Shown: positions 17,388-26,342 of the stretch, piece after piece
Position numbering within the stretch: the first letter of the stretch is position 1
How the letters are laid out: each line of letters opens with the position of its first letter
From: JABDQZ01 sp963801985
Lineage (GTDB): Bacteria > Pseudomonadota > Gammaproteobacteria > Chromatiales > Chromatiaceae
Length of the DNA stretch: 64,000 nt
Direction of reading: 5' to 3'
Assembly: GCA_963801985.1 (NCBI GenBank)
Contig: CAWDGV010000004.1
Coordinates: 30,520-94,519, forward strand
The notes under the pieces: generated by a model
Told to the model about the DNA's origin: nothing
Database searches by the model: none
The model's input: the letters and a program-made list of their open reading frames with translations, nothing else
Translations under genes and position numbers: made by a program

Positions 17388-18610
17388 CAGTAATCCAGCG
17401 ACATAGCGTGACGTACATCCTTCATTGTCTCTTTAGCCACATCACGTGCTCTTTCACAGCCTTCGTTGATGACACTGCGCACCACGTCAGGCTGCTCTTC
17501 ATATTCTTTAGCCCTTGCCTGGATCGGTTTGAGCTCACGGAGAACAGCATCAATAATGGGTTGTTTGCATTCAATGCAACCTATTCCTGCCGTTTTGCAG
17601 CCATTCCTTGCCCAGTCCATAACAGATTCATCAGAGTATACTTCGTGAAACTGCCAGACCGGGCATTTTGCCGGGTCACCGGGATCGGTTCGTCTAACCC
17701 TGGCCGGGTCTGTCGGCATGGTTTTAAGCTGTTTCTCGATGACTTCAGGCTCGTCTCTTAAAGCAATGGTATTGCCATAGGATTTGGACATTTTCTGACC
17801 ATCCAGTCCCGGCATCTTGGAAGCCTTGGTCAGCAGAGATTCGGGTTCAGGCAGAATCACTTTGCCACCGCCTTCAATAAAACCGTACAAACGTTCACGA
17901 TCATTCATGGTGATGTTTTGCTGGCTTTCCAGTAATGCCCTGGCTGCATCCAGCGCTTCGGTGTCGCCCTGCTCCTGGTAAACTTTGCGATATTGCTGGT
18001 AGAGCCTGGCGGTTTTCTTACCCATCTTTTTCATGGCTTTTTCGGCTTTTTCCTGGAAATCAGGTTCCTTGCCATACATATGGTTAAAACGGCGCGCGAC
18101 TTCGCGCGTCAGCTCAACATGCGCAACCTGATCTTCACCAACAGGTACCTGTCCTGCCTTGTAAATCAGGATATCGGCAGACTGTAAAAGCGGATAACCC
18201 AGGAAGCCATAAGTTGCAAGATCTCGTTCTTTAAGCTTTTCCTGCTGGTCTTTGTAACTGGGCACACGCTCCAGCCAACCCAGTGGTGTCATCATCGACA
18301 GCAACAAGTGAAGCTCGGCATGTTCGGGAACACGGGACTGGATAAACATCGTCGCTTCAGAAGGATTGATGCCTGCAGCCAGCCAGTCAATCACCATATC
18401 CCATACACTATTGGGAATGATGGAGGGATCATCATAGTGTGTCGTTAACGCGTGCCAGTCAGCAATAAAGAAAAAACACTCGAACTCATGCTGTAACTCG
18501 AGCCAGTTTTTCAATACGCCATGATAGTGTCCCAGGTGCAAACGACCTGTCGGACGCATTCCAGATAATACGCGCGTGTATTGACCCGACACAGAATTCA
18601 AAGCTGTCAT
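17387..18610 (-). CDS. trpS: Tryptophanyl-tRNA synthetase
   Basis: Class I aminoacyl-tRNA synthetase for tryptophan. The HIGH-type motif is HLGH (about residue 22) and the KMSKS loop is GQKMSKSYGNT (about 270). At 407 aa it is the longer variant, with an insertion of about 70 residues (around 180-250) relative to E. coli TrpS, as in several other gammaproteobacteria. Upstream of scpA in a conserved neighbourhood. Confidence 0.96.
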   Translation of the reverse strand: MTALNSVSGQYTRVLSGMRPTGRLHLGHYHGVLKNWLELQHEFECFFFIADWHALTTHYDDPSIIPNSVWDMVIDWLAAGINPSEATMFIQSRVPEHAELHLLLSMMTPLGWLERVPSYKDQQEKLKERDLATYGFLGYPLLQSADILIYKAGQVPVGEDQVAHVELTREVARRFNHMYGKEPDFQEKAEKAMKKMGKKTARLYQQYRKVYQEQGDTEALDAARALLESQQNITMNDRERLYGFIEGGGKVILPEPESLLTKASKMPGLDGQKMSKSYGNTIALRDEPEVIEKQLKTMPTDPARVRRTDPGDPAKCPVWQFHEVYSDESVMDWARNGCKTAGIGCIECKQPIIDAVLRELKPIQARAKEYEEQPDVVRSVINEGCERARDVAKETMKDVRHAMSLDY

Positions 18611-18649
18611 CCCCTTTGGTGAAAATAATCGTCGTTATTGTACGAATTT

Positions 18650-19309
18650 TTACAGAATAATGCCCACAATCCGGGCAGAAATAATTTCCAGGAAACCAAT
18701 AGCTGGCATCAGCATCCTCGCCAGAACGCCGGTAGCCAGCAGCCCTATCAAAATAAAAAAGCCCCAGGGCTCAGTTTTTTGATAAAGCACTGCAATATTT
18801 GCTGGCAACAATGAACTGACTATCCTGCCGCCATCCAGTGGCAACAATGGCAAAAGATTTAAAGCCATCAGCACCGCGTTAATCATAATGCCAAAAGTGG
18901 CCATATGAAAAAGCGGTACACCAACCCAGGTTGACCATCCTGCAATTTGTGGACCGAGCGCGTAAATTGCCGACCAGGCAAGCAACATAAGGAAATTGGC
19001 CAACGGACCTGCCACAGCCACCAGGGCTGTATCGCGACGTGGATTTTTCAGGTTCTGCCAGTTGACCGGCACCGGCTTGGCCCAGCCAAACATAAAGCCC
19101 GTCAGAAAGTGCATCAAGAGAGGAAGAGCGATTGTGCCTATCGGATCAATGTGTTTAAAAGGATTAAGTGTCACACGCCCGGCAGCTCTGGCAGTGTTAT
19201 CGCCCAGCTTATCCGCAACCAGTCCATGAGCAGCCTCGTGCACGGTAATTGCCAGCATAATGGGAAGAAAGCCGATGGCAATCTGTTGAATCCACGATAA
19301 TGACTGCAT
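18650..19309 (-). CDS. Site-2 protease family membrane protein (peptidase M50)
   Basis: Polytopic intramembrane metalloprotease of 219 aa. The zinc ligands are the HEAAHG motif in the first membrane helix (about residues 24-29) and the Asp in LLPLLPLDGGR. There is no PDZ domain, so this is the small M50 group found beside trpS and YciO rather than RseP. The substrate is unknown. Confidence 0.9.
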   Translation of the reverse strand: MQSLSWIQQIAIGFLPIMLAITVHEAAHGLVADKLGDNTARAAGRVTLNPFKHIDPIGTIALPLLMHFLTGFMFGWAKPVPVNWQNLKNPRRDTALVAVAGPLANFLMLLAWSAIYALGPQIAGWSTWVGVPLFHMATFGIMINAVLMALNLLPLLPLDGGRIVSSLLPANIAVLYQKTEPWGFFILIGLLATGVLARMLMPAIGFLEIISARIVGIIL

Positions 19310-19329
19310 TTATAATTTACCCACGCTGC

Positions 19330-19950
19330 TTATTCGAAAGCTGAGACATCGCCCTTCCCCACACGCCAGATTACGGGAACATCTTCTTCCATGCTTACCA
19401 GCGAAGTCTCTTCCATGCCGCAATAACCACCGTCAATAATCAGGTCTACCTGGTTACCAATAACATCTTTCATATCATAAGGATCGGTTAAGGGATACTC
19501 GTCTCCCGGCAACAACAAAGTGGAAGTCAACATGGGCTCACCCAGTGTTTCGAGCAACGCCAATGCAATCGCATTATCCGGGATTCGAATCCCGATGGTT
19601 TTTTTCTTGTCATGTAACAACCGCTTGGGTACCAGCTTGGTTGCCTTGTTGATAAAGGTATAAGCACCCGGTGTATAGTTTTTCAATATGCGGTACTGGT
19701 TGTTGTCAATCTTCGCGTAAGTGGCAATTTCCGACAGGTCACGACAAGCCAGCGTGAAATCATGTTTATCATCAACCTGGCGAATACGGCGCATACGTTG
19801 AAGCGCATCTTTATCGCCAATATGACAGCCCAGCGCATAACTGGTATCAGTCGGATAAACAATTATCCCACCCTGGTGAATGATATCCACAGCCTGCCTG
19901 ATCAAGCGGGCTTGCGGATTTTCTGGATGAATTTGAAAGAACTGTGCCAT
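19330..19950 (-). CDS. Sua5/YciO/YrdC-domain protein (YciO type)
   Basis: A 206-residue protein of the threonylcarbamoyl-AMP synthase fold. GGIIVYPTDTSYALGC and the basic residues of KKKTIGIRIP line the nucleotide pocket. The divergence pattern and length match YciO rather than TsaC, so a role in tRNA t6A synthesis is possible but not established. It lies 20 bp upstream of the M50 protease gene and is likely cotranscribed with it. Confidence 0.88.
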   Translation of the reverse strand: MAQFFQIHPENPQARLIRQAVDIIHQGGIIVYPTDTSYALGCHIGDKDALQRMRRIRQVDDKHDFTLACRDLSEIATYAKIDNNQYRILKNYTPGAYTFINKATKLVPKRLLHDKKKTIGIRIPDNAIALALLETLGEPMLTSTLLLPGDEYPLTDPYDMKDVIGNQVDLIIDGGYCGMEETSLVSMEEDVPVIWRVGKGDVSAFE

Positions 19951-19985
19951 TTCTATTAAGTCACTACTGCTAAGGGATAAAAAAT

Positions 19986-20819
19986 TTAGATTGTCCAGCT
20001 GTTCCAGATCGGCTCACAACCCTGTGGCAGAGTCGGCAGCTTTCCCAGTTCAACCCAGGGATTTTCCGGACCATGAAAATCCGAACCGGCCGATGCCAGC
20101 AATCCGTGATCTTTGGCATGTTTTGCCATGGTAAAGCACTCATCTTTGCTGTGGCTGCCGGAAACTACTTCAAGCCCTTCACCACCCAACTCCTTAAACT
20201 CACCGATAAGACGCAAGAATTTACTGCGGGTCAGTCGATAGCGGGCAGGATGCGCAATCACAGCCTGACCACCCGCATCGTTTATCCAGGCGAGGACATC
20301 TTCCAGCTCGGCCCATCGACCGGCGACGTAACCGGGCTTGTTATTCACCAGGTAATGTTTAAACACATCCCGTACGTTTTTGGCATATCCCTGGTTAACC
20401 AGAAAATGCGCAAAATGTGTACGGCTGATTAATACTCCCTTTGCCAGCTTCCCGGCCCCCTCGAAGGCACCCGGAATGCCTTTTTTCTCCAGTTTCCGAC
20501 CAATTTCACGGGCACGCCAGAGACGATGCTCTCTGAGCTTTTCCAGCCCCTGCTGTAACCCAAGGTGAGTTTCAGATATATTCAAAGCCACGATGTGCAG
20601 CGTAGTCTGGGACCAGGTGACTGAAATCTCACAGCCATTAATTATCCTGAGATCATGCTTTGCAGCTTCCAGCCGTGCTTCCGCAAGGCCTGCAGTCGTA
20701 TCGTGGTCTGTCAGCGCCAAAACATCGACACCCGCATCAGCAGCACGCTTAACCAGCTCAGCTGGAGTCAGGGTGCCATCTGATGCCGTTGAATGCGAAT
20801 GTAGGTCAAAAGCCGTCAT
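19986..20819 (-). CDS. PHP-domain phosphoesterase (RNase AM / TrpH type)
   Basis: Metal-dependent PHP-family enzyme; the E. coli relative (YciV/Rnm) is a 5'-3' exonuclease that trims RNA 5' ends. Metal-binding motifs are DLHSHSTASDG at the N-terminus, LTDHDT, AVIAHPARY and GSDFHGP. The ATG at 20819 gives the usual start MTAFDLHSH; an ATG 21 bp further upstream is also in frame. It shares the minus-strand run with YciO and the M50 protease. Confidence 0.9.
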   Translation of the reverse strand: MTAFDLHSHSTASDGTLTPAELVKRAADAGVDVLALTDHDTTAGLAEARLEAAKHDLRIINGCEISVTWSQTTLHIVALNISETHLGLQQGLEKLREHRLWRAREIGRKLEKKGIPGAFEGAGKLAKGVLISRTHFAHFLVNQGYAKNVRDVFKHYLVNNKPGYVAGRWAELEDVLAWINDAGGQAVIAHPARYRLTRSKFLRLIGEFKELGGEGLEVVSGSHSKDECFTMAKHAKDHGLLASAGSDFHGPENPWVELGKLPTLPQGCEPIWNSWTI

Positions 20820-20913
20820 ACTGATAATTATATCATTCAAGCATCCAAGATTGTTATTTACCCTATACTCATTTTCAGCTCCAAAAACAGCTATTGCCTG
20901 CTACAATCCGGTC

Positions 20914-21645
20914 ATGAATATATCGCCCTTTGATTTAAACGAACTGAAAGAAGTGTTTGAAACTCTCGCGGAAGTCATCTGCGACAACTGGGAAGGTTCG
21001 GATGAACCTTCTCCAATATTAATCAAACAGGCTGTTCTTCAACTTTTCGATGTCCTCAATAAAAATGACTCCAATAAATACCAAAATCCTGATGCGCCGC
21101 TTAGACGGGAGGAAATCGACGAGCTCGGCGAATACGGCATGACACTCTTACAGGAAATGTCGGCATTCGCAGCTGACCTGGGTCTGCCGAAAGTTGCAGA
21201 AGACATGGAAGACCTGAGCTTTCCTTTTGCTGTCTGGCTTGCCCGAAATAATTCAGAAATCAAGAATATTGAATCTGTGGTGAATGCTCTTGCCCGAAAA
21301 GCCAACCAGATTCAGGAGCCACATCATTTAAAACAGTTGTTTCAGTATACCAACGAGATTATTGAGAACCTGAACCCTGTGATCAGCCAGGATCTGGAAA
21401 AAACCAATCCAATGCGCCCCTGGAGAATCCTGATTATTAATCGCGCTATCATCGCTACTCGCAGCCATGATTCCGAGTTGATGACCCGGGCTTTTGATAC
21501 GCTGGTTGAAAACCTACCGGAAGATGCCACACGCTTTTTTGAGGAAGGCGTGGAGCAAATGCACCTGATTGACTATCCGGAGCACGTCAAAGAGCTGATG
21601 CAGCAATATTTTTTACTCCATGGAATGTCCAGAACCCTGCACTGA
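20914..21645 (+). CDS. Conserved-type hypothetical protein, helical
   Basis: A 243-residue soluble, acidic, all-helical-looking protein with no signal peptide. The open frame runs much further upstream across the PHP gene's antisense strand, but the natural start is the ATG at 20914 (MNISPFDLNELKE). I do not recognise a domain. It is 6 bp upstream of yciB, so cotranscription is likely. No function can be assigned. Confidence 0.75.
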   Translation: MNISPFDLNELKEVFETLAEVICDNWEGSDEPSPILIKQAVLQLFDVLNKNDSNKYQNPDAPLRREEIDELGEYGMTLLQEMSAFAADLGLPKVAEDMEDLSFPFAVWLARNNSEIKNIESVVNALARKANQIQEPHHLKQLFQYTNEIIENLNPVISQDLEKTNPMRPWRILIINRAIIATRSHDSELMTRAFDTLVENLPEDATRFFEEGVEQMHLIDYPEHVKELMQQYFLLHGMSRTLH

Positions 21646-21651
21646 TAAATT

Positions 21652-22206
21652 ATGAAATTTCTTTCAGACTTTTTTCCAATTCTGCTGTTTTTTATTGCCT
21701 ACGAAATCTACGATATTTACGTGGCTACAGCAGTAGCCATTGCTGCGTCGGCCGGACAGGTGGCCTATTTTCACCTGCGTTATAAAAAAGTTGAAAAAAT
21801 GCAGTGGATTACACTGGGCTTACTGGTTTTTTTTGGTGGCCTTACCCTGTTGTTACGGGACCCTGATTTTATCAAGTGGAAGCCAACCGTGGTCAACTGG
21901 CTTTTTGCCGCGGCATTTTTAGGCAGTGCTTTTATTGGTAAAAAACCACTGTTGCAACGCATGATGGAGCAGGCCGTCAGCCTGCCTGAAAACATCTGGA
22001 ACAGGTTGAATTTTATCTGGATCAGTTTTTTTATCGCTATTGGTTTTTTAAACCTTTATGTCGCTTTCAATTATTCTGAAGACATCTGGGTTAAATTCAA
22101 ACTGTTTGGCATGCTGGGAATAACCTTCATATTTGTGATTGCCCAGGGTTTCTATATAGCCAGGCATGTCCAGGATAATGGCGAAACGGAATCGGAAGAA
22201 GCCTGA
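21652..22206 (+). CDS. yciB: Inner-membrane septation protein YciB/IspZ
   Basis: Polytopic inner-membrane protein of 184 aa linked to cell-envelope maintenance and septation. The family start MKFLSDFFPILLFFIAYEIY and about five membrane segments are present, with FIGKKPLLQRMM in the central loop. Followed by a YciI-family gene, the common yciB-yciI pair. Confidence 0.93.
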   Translation: MKFLSDFFPILLFFIAYEIYDIYVATAVAIAASAGQVAYFHLRYKKVEKMQWITLGLLVFFGGLTLLLRDPDFIKWKPTVVNWLFAAAFLGSAFIGKKPLLQRMMEQAVSLPENIWNRLNFIWISFFIAIGFLNLYVAFNYSEDIWVKFKLFGMLGITFIFVIAQGFYIARHVQDNGETESEEA

Positions 22207-22250
22207 TTCCTCTGGAAAATTCATGCATTTTAAATTAACAAGGAGTTATC

Positions 22251-22550
22251 GTGTATTACAGCATCATTGGTGAAGATGTTGCAGACAGTCTTGATAAAAG
22301 ACTGTCTGTCAGACCCGCTCACCTGGAGCGACTAAAGCAATTACAAGACCAGGGACGGCTGCTGGTAGCTGGTCCAAATCCTGCAATTGACAATGAAGAC
22401 CCGGGGCCTAACGGTTTTACCGGCAGCGTGATTATTGCTGAATTCCCAAGTCTGCAGGATGCGCAAAACTGGGCTGATCAAGACCCCTATATCGAGGCTG
22501 GCGTTTATAAAAACGTTAGCGTTAAACCTTTCAAAAAGGTATTGCCATAA
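22251..22550 (+). CDS. yciI: YciI-family protein
   Basis: Small 99-residue protein of the YciI fold, a ferredoxin-like dimer with a conserved His-Asp pair of uncertain activity. RPAHLERLKQLQDQGRLLVAG and ADQDPYIEAGVY are family hallmarks. It starts with GTG at 22251, behind a strong AAGGAG site. It lies between yciB and a parvulin gene. Confidence 0.92.
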   Translation: MYYSIIGEDVADSLDKRLSVRPAHLERLKQLQDQGRLLVAGPNPAIDNEDPGPNGFTGSVIIAEFPSLQDAQNWADQDPYIEAGVYKNVSVKPFKKVLP

Positions 22551-22552
22551 TT

Positions 22553-23371
22553 ATGAAAAAACTACTGACCCTCATACTCTTATTAACCATCCTGGAAACA
22601 CATGCAGCTGAAACAACAGCGGCTGATGACCCTGTGCTGTTTTATGTCAATGATGAAGCCATAACGCAAAGCATGTTCAGACAATATTACGCCTTTAAAA
22701 GTTACCAGATTCCAGCTGATCCTGAGCAACAGAAAATTCAGCAGAACAAGGTAGCCAATGAACTGATTAACATCTTTTTGATGAGCAAACAGGCCGAAGC
22801 CGAGAAACTGGATCAGGATTATCATGCAAAGATGGCGCTGGAAGTTGCACGCAAAAATACCTTGAGCAAGGTATTGATAAGCAAGCACCTGAATAAAATG
22901 GAAATTACTGATAAGGAGCGCGAAGATGCCTACCAGGAAATTCTCAAGCAGGCTGCCAGGCGTGCTGAATACAAAGCCCGCTTCATTACCCTGAAGGACG
23001 AAGCCAAGGCCAGGCTGGTCATCGAAAAACTTAACAAGGGTGATGACTTTAACGAACTTGCCAAGCTCTATTCAGCAGAAAATTTTGGTAAGCAGGATGA
23101 TGACAGCCTCGGATGGTTTACAGCGGATACCCAGGAAAAAGAAGTCGCTGAAGCAATCCAGTCAGTCGAAGTTGGAAAGTTTACTGAAAAGCCAGTTAAA
23201 ACACGCTTTGGCTGGCATGTCATCATCGTCGATGACAAAAAAACACCCGAAGTACCAACTTTGGAAGAGATGAAAAACCAGTTGACGGCACTGATCCAGC
23301 AACAAAAATTACGTCAGGAAGTAGCTGAACTGCGCAAGTCCGCAACAATTAAAGCTGCCGATCAGAAATAA
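22553..23371 (+). CDS. Periplasmic parvulin-type peptidyl-prolyl isomerase
   Basis: Exported PpiC/SurA-like foldase of 272 aa. A signal peptide (about residues 1-19, ending ETHA|AE) is followed by a helical chaperone region and a parvulin domain (about 135-235) with FNELAKLYSAE, DDSLGWF and RFGWHVIIV. It begins 3 bp after the yciI stop. Outer-membrane protein folding is the likely role by family. Confidence 0.93.
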   Translation: MKKLLTLILLLTILETHAAETTAADDPVLFYVNDEAITQSMFRQYYAFKSYQIPADPEQQKIQQNKVANELINIFLMSKQAEAEKLDQDYHAKMALEVARKNTLSKVLISKHLNKMEITDKEREDAYQEILKQAARRAEYKARFITLKDEAKARLVIEKLNKGDDFNELAKLYSAENFGKQDDDSLGWFTADTQEKEVAEAIQSVEVGKFTEKPVKTRFGWHVIIVDDKKTPEVPTLEEMKNQLTALIQQQKLRQEVAELRKSATIKAADQK

Positions 23372-23472
23372 AATTCAATTTTTAATGGTCTTAAACAGAT
23401 TAGCCGGATAAAACCATGTCCGGCTAATTAATCTGTTATAGTTTTTCTTCGACAATGACGAGGCCATTGACA

Positions 23473-23925
23473 ATGAATAAGAAAATTTCAGTAATACTGT
23501 TGTTTTTTTCCATCTCGCTACAACCAGCCATGGCAGATGGCCTGGTCCAGGTAGCCAGTAATTTCAATGTAGAACAAACAACCAACCGAATGGAAAAAAT
23601 CCTCACAGCTAAAGGCATGACGATTTTTAACCGAATAAATCACGCTGCAGCAGCAGAAAAGGTTGGTATTAAGTTAAGACCAACTGAACTGCTTATTTTT
23701 GGAAATCCAAAAGCGGGAAGCCCTTTGATGCAATGCCAGCAAAAAGTTGCTATTGACCTGCCGCAGAAAGCCTTGATATGGGAAGACGAAGAAAACAAGG
23801 TCTGGATCACTTATAACGATCCTGCATACCTTGCAGATCGACATAATATAACCGGCTGCGAGAAAGCCATTGATAATATTAAAAACGCCCTGGCCGGTAT
23901 TTCCGCAAAAGCAGCCAAAGAATAA
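23473..23925 (+). CDS. Exported DUF302-domain protein
   Basis: A signal peptide (MNKKISVILLFFSISLQPAMA) precedes one DUF302 domain of about 125 residues, with FGNPKAGSPLMQ and ALIWEDEENKVWITYNDP as family landmarks. Its function is unknown; DUF302 proteins are common in sulfur-oxidising and metal-exposed bacteria. I use the start at 23473, which gives a clean signal peptide; an ATG 18 bp upstream is in frame. Confidence 0.88.
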   Translation: MNKKISVILLFFSISLQPAMADGLVQVASNFNVEQTTNRMEKILTAKGMTIFNRINHAAAAEKVGIKLRPTELLIFGNPKAGSPLMQCQQKVAIDLPQKALIWEDEENKVWITYNDPAYLADRHNITGCEKAIDNIKNALAGISAKAAKE

Positions 23926-23958
23926 AGCTTATTTATTAACTGCTGGTTTTTAGGTGGG

Positions 23959-24243
23959 CTAGTCTTCTTTTTTTATCTTGCTAATTTTATTAATTGAGAC
24001 GACTTCAGCTGATGGTTTCTCATCAGAGTAATAGGGTTTTTCCTGCTGGATACCAGCCAGATCAGCCAGCTCCCGTTCGCGGTTGGATATCAGGCCAAGG
24101 CACATACGAATATCCTGGATGGTATTATCCGATAAGGGATGTTTTAAATCACGATGGGCAGGCGTTGTATCCTTGATAATGCTGGCAAGCACCTTGCGCA
24201 TTACCAGCAATAAATCCCGTTCTCTGTTGTTGTCATCAGTCAT
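23959..24243 (-). CDS. Hypothetical small cytoplasmic protein
   Basis: 94 residues, charged and helical, with the compact core HPLSDNTIQDIRMCLGLISNRE that looks like a conserved patch seen in uncharacterised proteins of related bacteria. The C-terminus is Lys-rich. It lies 24 bp downstream of dapB's stop on the same strand... that is, on the upstream side of dapB, separated from it by 23 bp of the minus-strand run end. No domain or function can be assigned. Confidence 0.6.
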   Translation of the reverse strand: MTDDNNRERDLLLVMRKVLASIIKDTTPAHRDLKHPLSDNTIQDIRMCLGLISNRERELADLAGIQQEKPYYSDEKPSAEVVSINKISKIKKED

Positions 24244-24266
24244 AAATTCACCTGTTTAAGCTTATG

Positions 24267-25070
24267 TCAGTTAAGCGCCAGAACATCCTGCATGTCGAAT
24301 AAACCGCTTGCCTTGTCATTCAGCCATGCGGAAGCCCTGACTGCACCATTTGCAAACGTCAGTCGACTGGATGCCTTGTGCGTTATTTCTACGCGCTCAC
24401 CATCCATCGCGAACCAGACTGTATGTTCTCCCACAACATCGCCGGCACGAATAGTCTCAAATCCTATGGTTTTTGGATCTCTTTCGCCGGTATGCCCTTC
24501 CCGGCCATAAACAGCAACTTCATTCAGATCTCTACCCAGGGTGTCGGCAACTACTTCACCCATGCGCAAAGCAGTACCCGATGGCGCATCAACTTTATGC
24601 CGATGATGTGCTTCTACAATCTCAATATCAGATTGTTCACCCATTACACGGGCAGCCGTTTCAAGTAATTTCAAACAGAGATTTACACCCACGCTCATGT
24701 TTGGAGCAAACACGATGGCGATCTGCTCGCTGGCTTTCTGCAAGGCAACTTTCTGTTCATCGGACAAACCTGTTGTGCCAATCACCATTTTCCTGCCGGC
24801 CTGCAGACAGATTTCCAGATGCATCATGGTTGCAGCTGGACCGGTAAAATCAATTAATACATCGAAATCATTTGCCGCTGTAGCCAGATCAGCTGTCAGC
24901 ATGACACCATTTTTTCCAATACCAGCGAGTTCACCCGCATCGGCACCGATGAGACTGGATTCAGGACGCTCTGTCGCAACCGCAAGCTCTACGCCATCAG
25001 TTGCATCGACTGCCTGAATCAGCGTTCTCCCCATGCGTCCAGCCGCACCAACCACTGCAATTCGAACCAT
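24267..25070 (-). CDS. dapB: 4-Hydroxy-tetrahydrodipicolinate reductase
   Basis: Lysine/diaminopimelate pathway enzyme using NAD(P)H. The N-terminal nucleotide-binding motif VVGAAGRMGRT and the substrate signature EAHHRHKVDAPSGTA are intact. Length 267 aa is standard. The start directly follows the dnaJ stop (25070/25071), the common dnaJ-dapB arrangement, so it likely shares the heat-shock operon transcript. Confidence 0.97.
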   Translation of the reverse strand: MVRIAVVGAAGRMGRTLIQAVDATDGVELAVATERPESSLIGADAGELAGIGKNGVMLTADLATAANDFDVLIDFTGPAATMMHLEICLQAGRKMVIGTTGLSDEQKVALQKASEQIAIVFAPNMSVGVNLCLKLLETAARVMGEQSDIEIVEAHHRHKVDAPSGTALRMGEVVADTLGRDLNEVAVYGREGHTGERDPKTIGFETIRAGDVVGEHTVWFAMDGERVEITHKASSRLTFANGAVRASAWLNDKASGLFDMQDVLALN

Positions 25071-26219
25071 TTAAAATCCCATTCCTTCAAAAAATTTCTT
25101 CACGCCATCCAGCCAGCCACTGGCATTCGGACTATGTTTGCTGCCAGGACCACCAAGAGCCTCTTCAAACTGACGCAAGATATCTTTCTGATTTTCTGTC
25201 AGGTTGATTGGCGTCTCTACAATCACTCGACATAAAAGATCACCATTGGTTGCGCCTCGTATGGGTTTTACACCTTTGCCACGCATACGAAACATCTTGC
25301 CTGATTGTGTACCAGCAGGAATTTTAAGTTTCACCTTACCATCAAGTGTCGGCACTTCCATCTCGCCACCCAGTGCAGCAGTCGTAAAGGCTATCGGCAC
25401 TTCGCAGAAAAGATGTTCACCTTCGCGCGAGAAAAACTCATGCTGTTTCACATTCACCTGAACATAAAGATCTCCAGGTGGCCCACCATTTTCACCCGCT
25501 TCACCTTCACCAGCAAGGCGGATTCTGTCACCGGTATCCACACCCGGTGGAATTTTCACAGAAAGGGTTTTATGTTCCTGAACTCTGCCCTGCCCATGAC
25601 AGGCACTACAGGGATCCTTGATGACTGTGCCCTTGCCATGACAGGTCGGACAGGTTTGCTGTACGGAAAAAAAGCCCTGCTGCATCCTGACCTGTCCCTG
25701 GCCGTGACAGGTGCCACAGGTTTGCGGCGAGCTGCCTTTCTTGGCACCCGTACCATTACAGGTGGTACAGCTTACAAAAGTAGGTACCCGGATTTTGACA
25801 CTTTTACCTTTAACTGCGTCTTCCAATGACATTTCAAGGTTATAGCGCAGGTCTGAACCCCGGTTGGCCCTGGGGCCACCACCCGGGCCACGAGCACCGC
25901 CGAAAATATCACTGAAAACATCGCCGAAAATATCGCTGAAGTTACCATTTCCACCACCAAAGCCACCCGGCCCGCCACCCACTGAGGGATCAACGCCTGC
26001 ATGTCCGAACTGGTCATAAGCTGCTCGCTTCTGTTCATCATTGAGGATTTCAAAAGCTTCCTTGGCTTCCTTGAACTTTTCCAATGCTTCAGTTTCTTTA
26101 TCACCGGTGTTTCTATCCGGGTGATATTTCATCGCGAGGCGCTTATAGGCCTTTTTAAGCTCTGCAGCACTGGCGTTTTTATTTACACCCAGTACTTCAT
26201 AATAATCTCGTTTTGACAT
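25071..26219 (-). CDS. dnaJ: Chaperone DnaJ
   Basis: Hsp40 co-chaperone of DnaK. The J domain holds HPD (about residue 33); a Gly/Phe-rich linker follows; four CXXCXGXG zinc repeats lie at about 140-205; and the C-terminal substrate-binding domains complete 382 aa. Downstream of dnaK in the hrcA-grpE-dnaK-dnaJ order, after a 123-bp gap with a hairpin. Confidence 0.98.
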   Translation of the reverse strand: MSKRDYYEVLGVNKNASAAELKKAYKRLAMKYHPDRNTGDKETEALEKFKEAKEAFEILNDEQKRAAYDQFGHAGVDPSVGGGPGGFGGGNGNFSDIFGDVFSDIFGGARGPGGGPRANRGSDLRYNLEMSLEDAVKGKSVKIRVPTFVSCTTCNGTGAKKGSSPQTCGTCHGQGQVRMQQGFFSVQQTCPTCHGKGTVIKDPCSACHGQGRVQEHKTLSVKIPPGVDTGDRIRLAGEGEAGENGGPPGDLYVQVNVKQHEFFSREGEHLFCEVPIAFTTAALGGEMEVPTLDGKVKLKIPAGTQSGKMFRMRGKGVKPIRGATNGDLLCRVIVETPINLTENQKDILRQFEEALGGPGSKHSPNASGWLDGVKKFFEGMGF

Positions 26220-26247
26220 CAGTTATCTCAAACTATTTAAACGATTA

Positions 26248-26281
26248 GGGGTCGGGGTCGTTTGCACGACTCCGACCCCAT
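26248..26281. repeat. GC-rich palindrome between dnaK and dnaJ
   Basis: Arms of about 14 bases (GGGGTCGGGGTCGT and ACGACTCCGACCCC, one mismatch that can form a wobble pair) enclose a short TTGC loop. No T-run follows on the minus strand, so a simple terminator is less likely than an mRNA stability hairpin or a REP-like dispersed palindrome. A 12-base piece of it (GGGGTCGTTTGC) recurs near 41613. Confidence 0.65.
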
Positions 26282-26342
26282 TATCTACACATGTTATTCC
26301 TGCACATGACCCGCAGGATTTCAGCTGGTATGACGTATAGCC

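Noticed and set aside
20593..20913. N-terminal extension of the plus-strand gene ending at 21645
   Set aside because: It lies opposite the PHP nuclease gene and has an atypical composition; the ATG at 20914 starts a normal protein.
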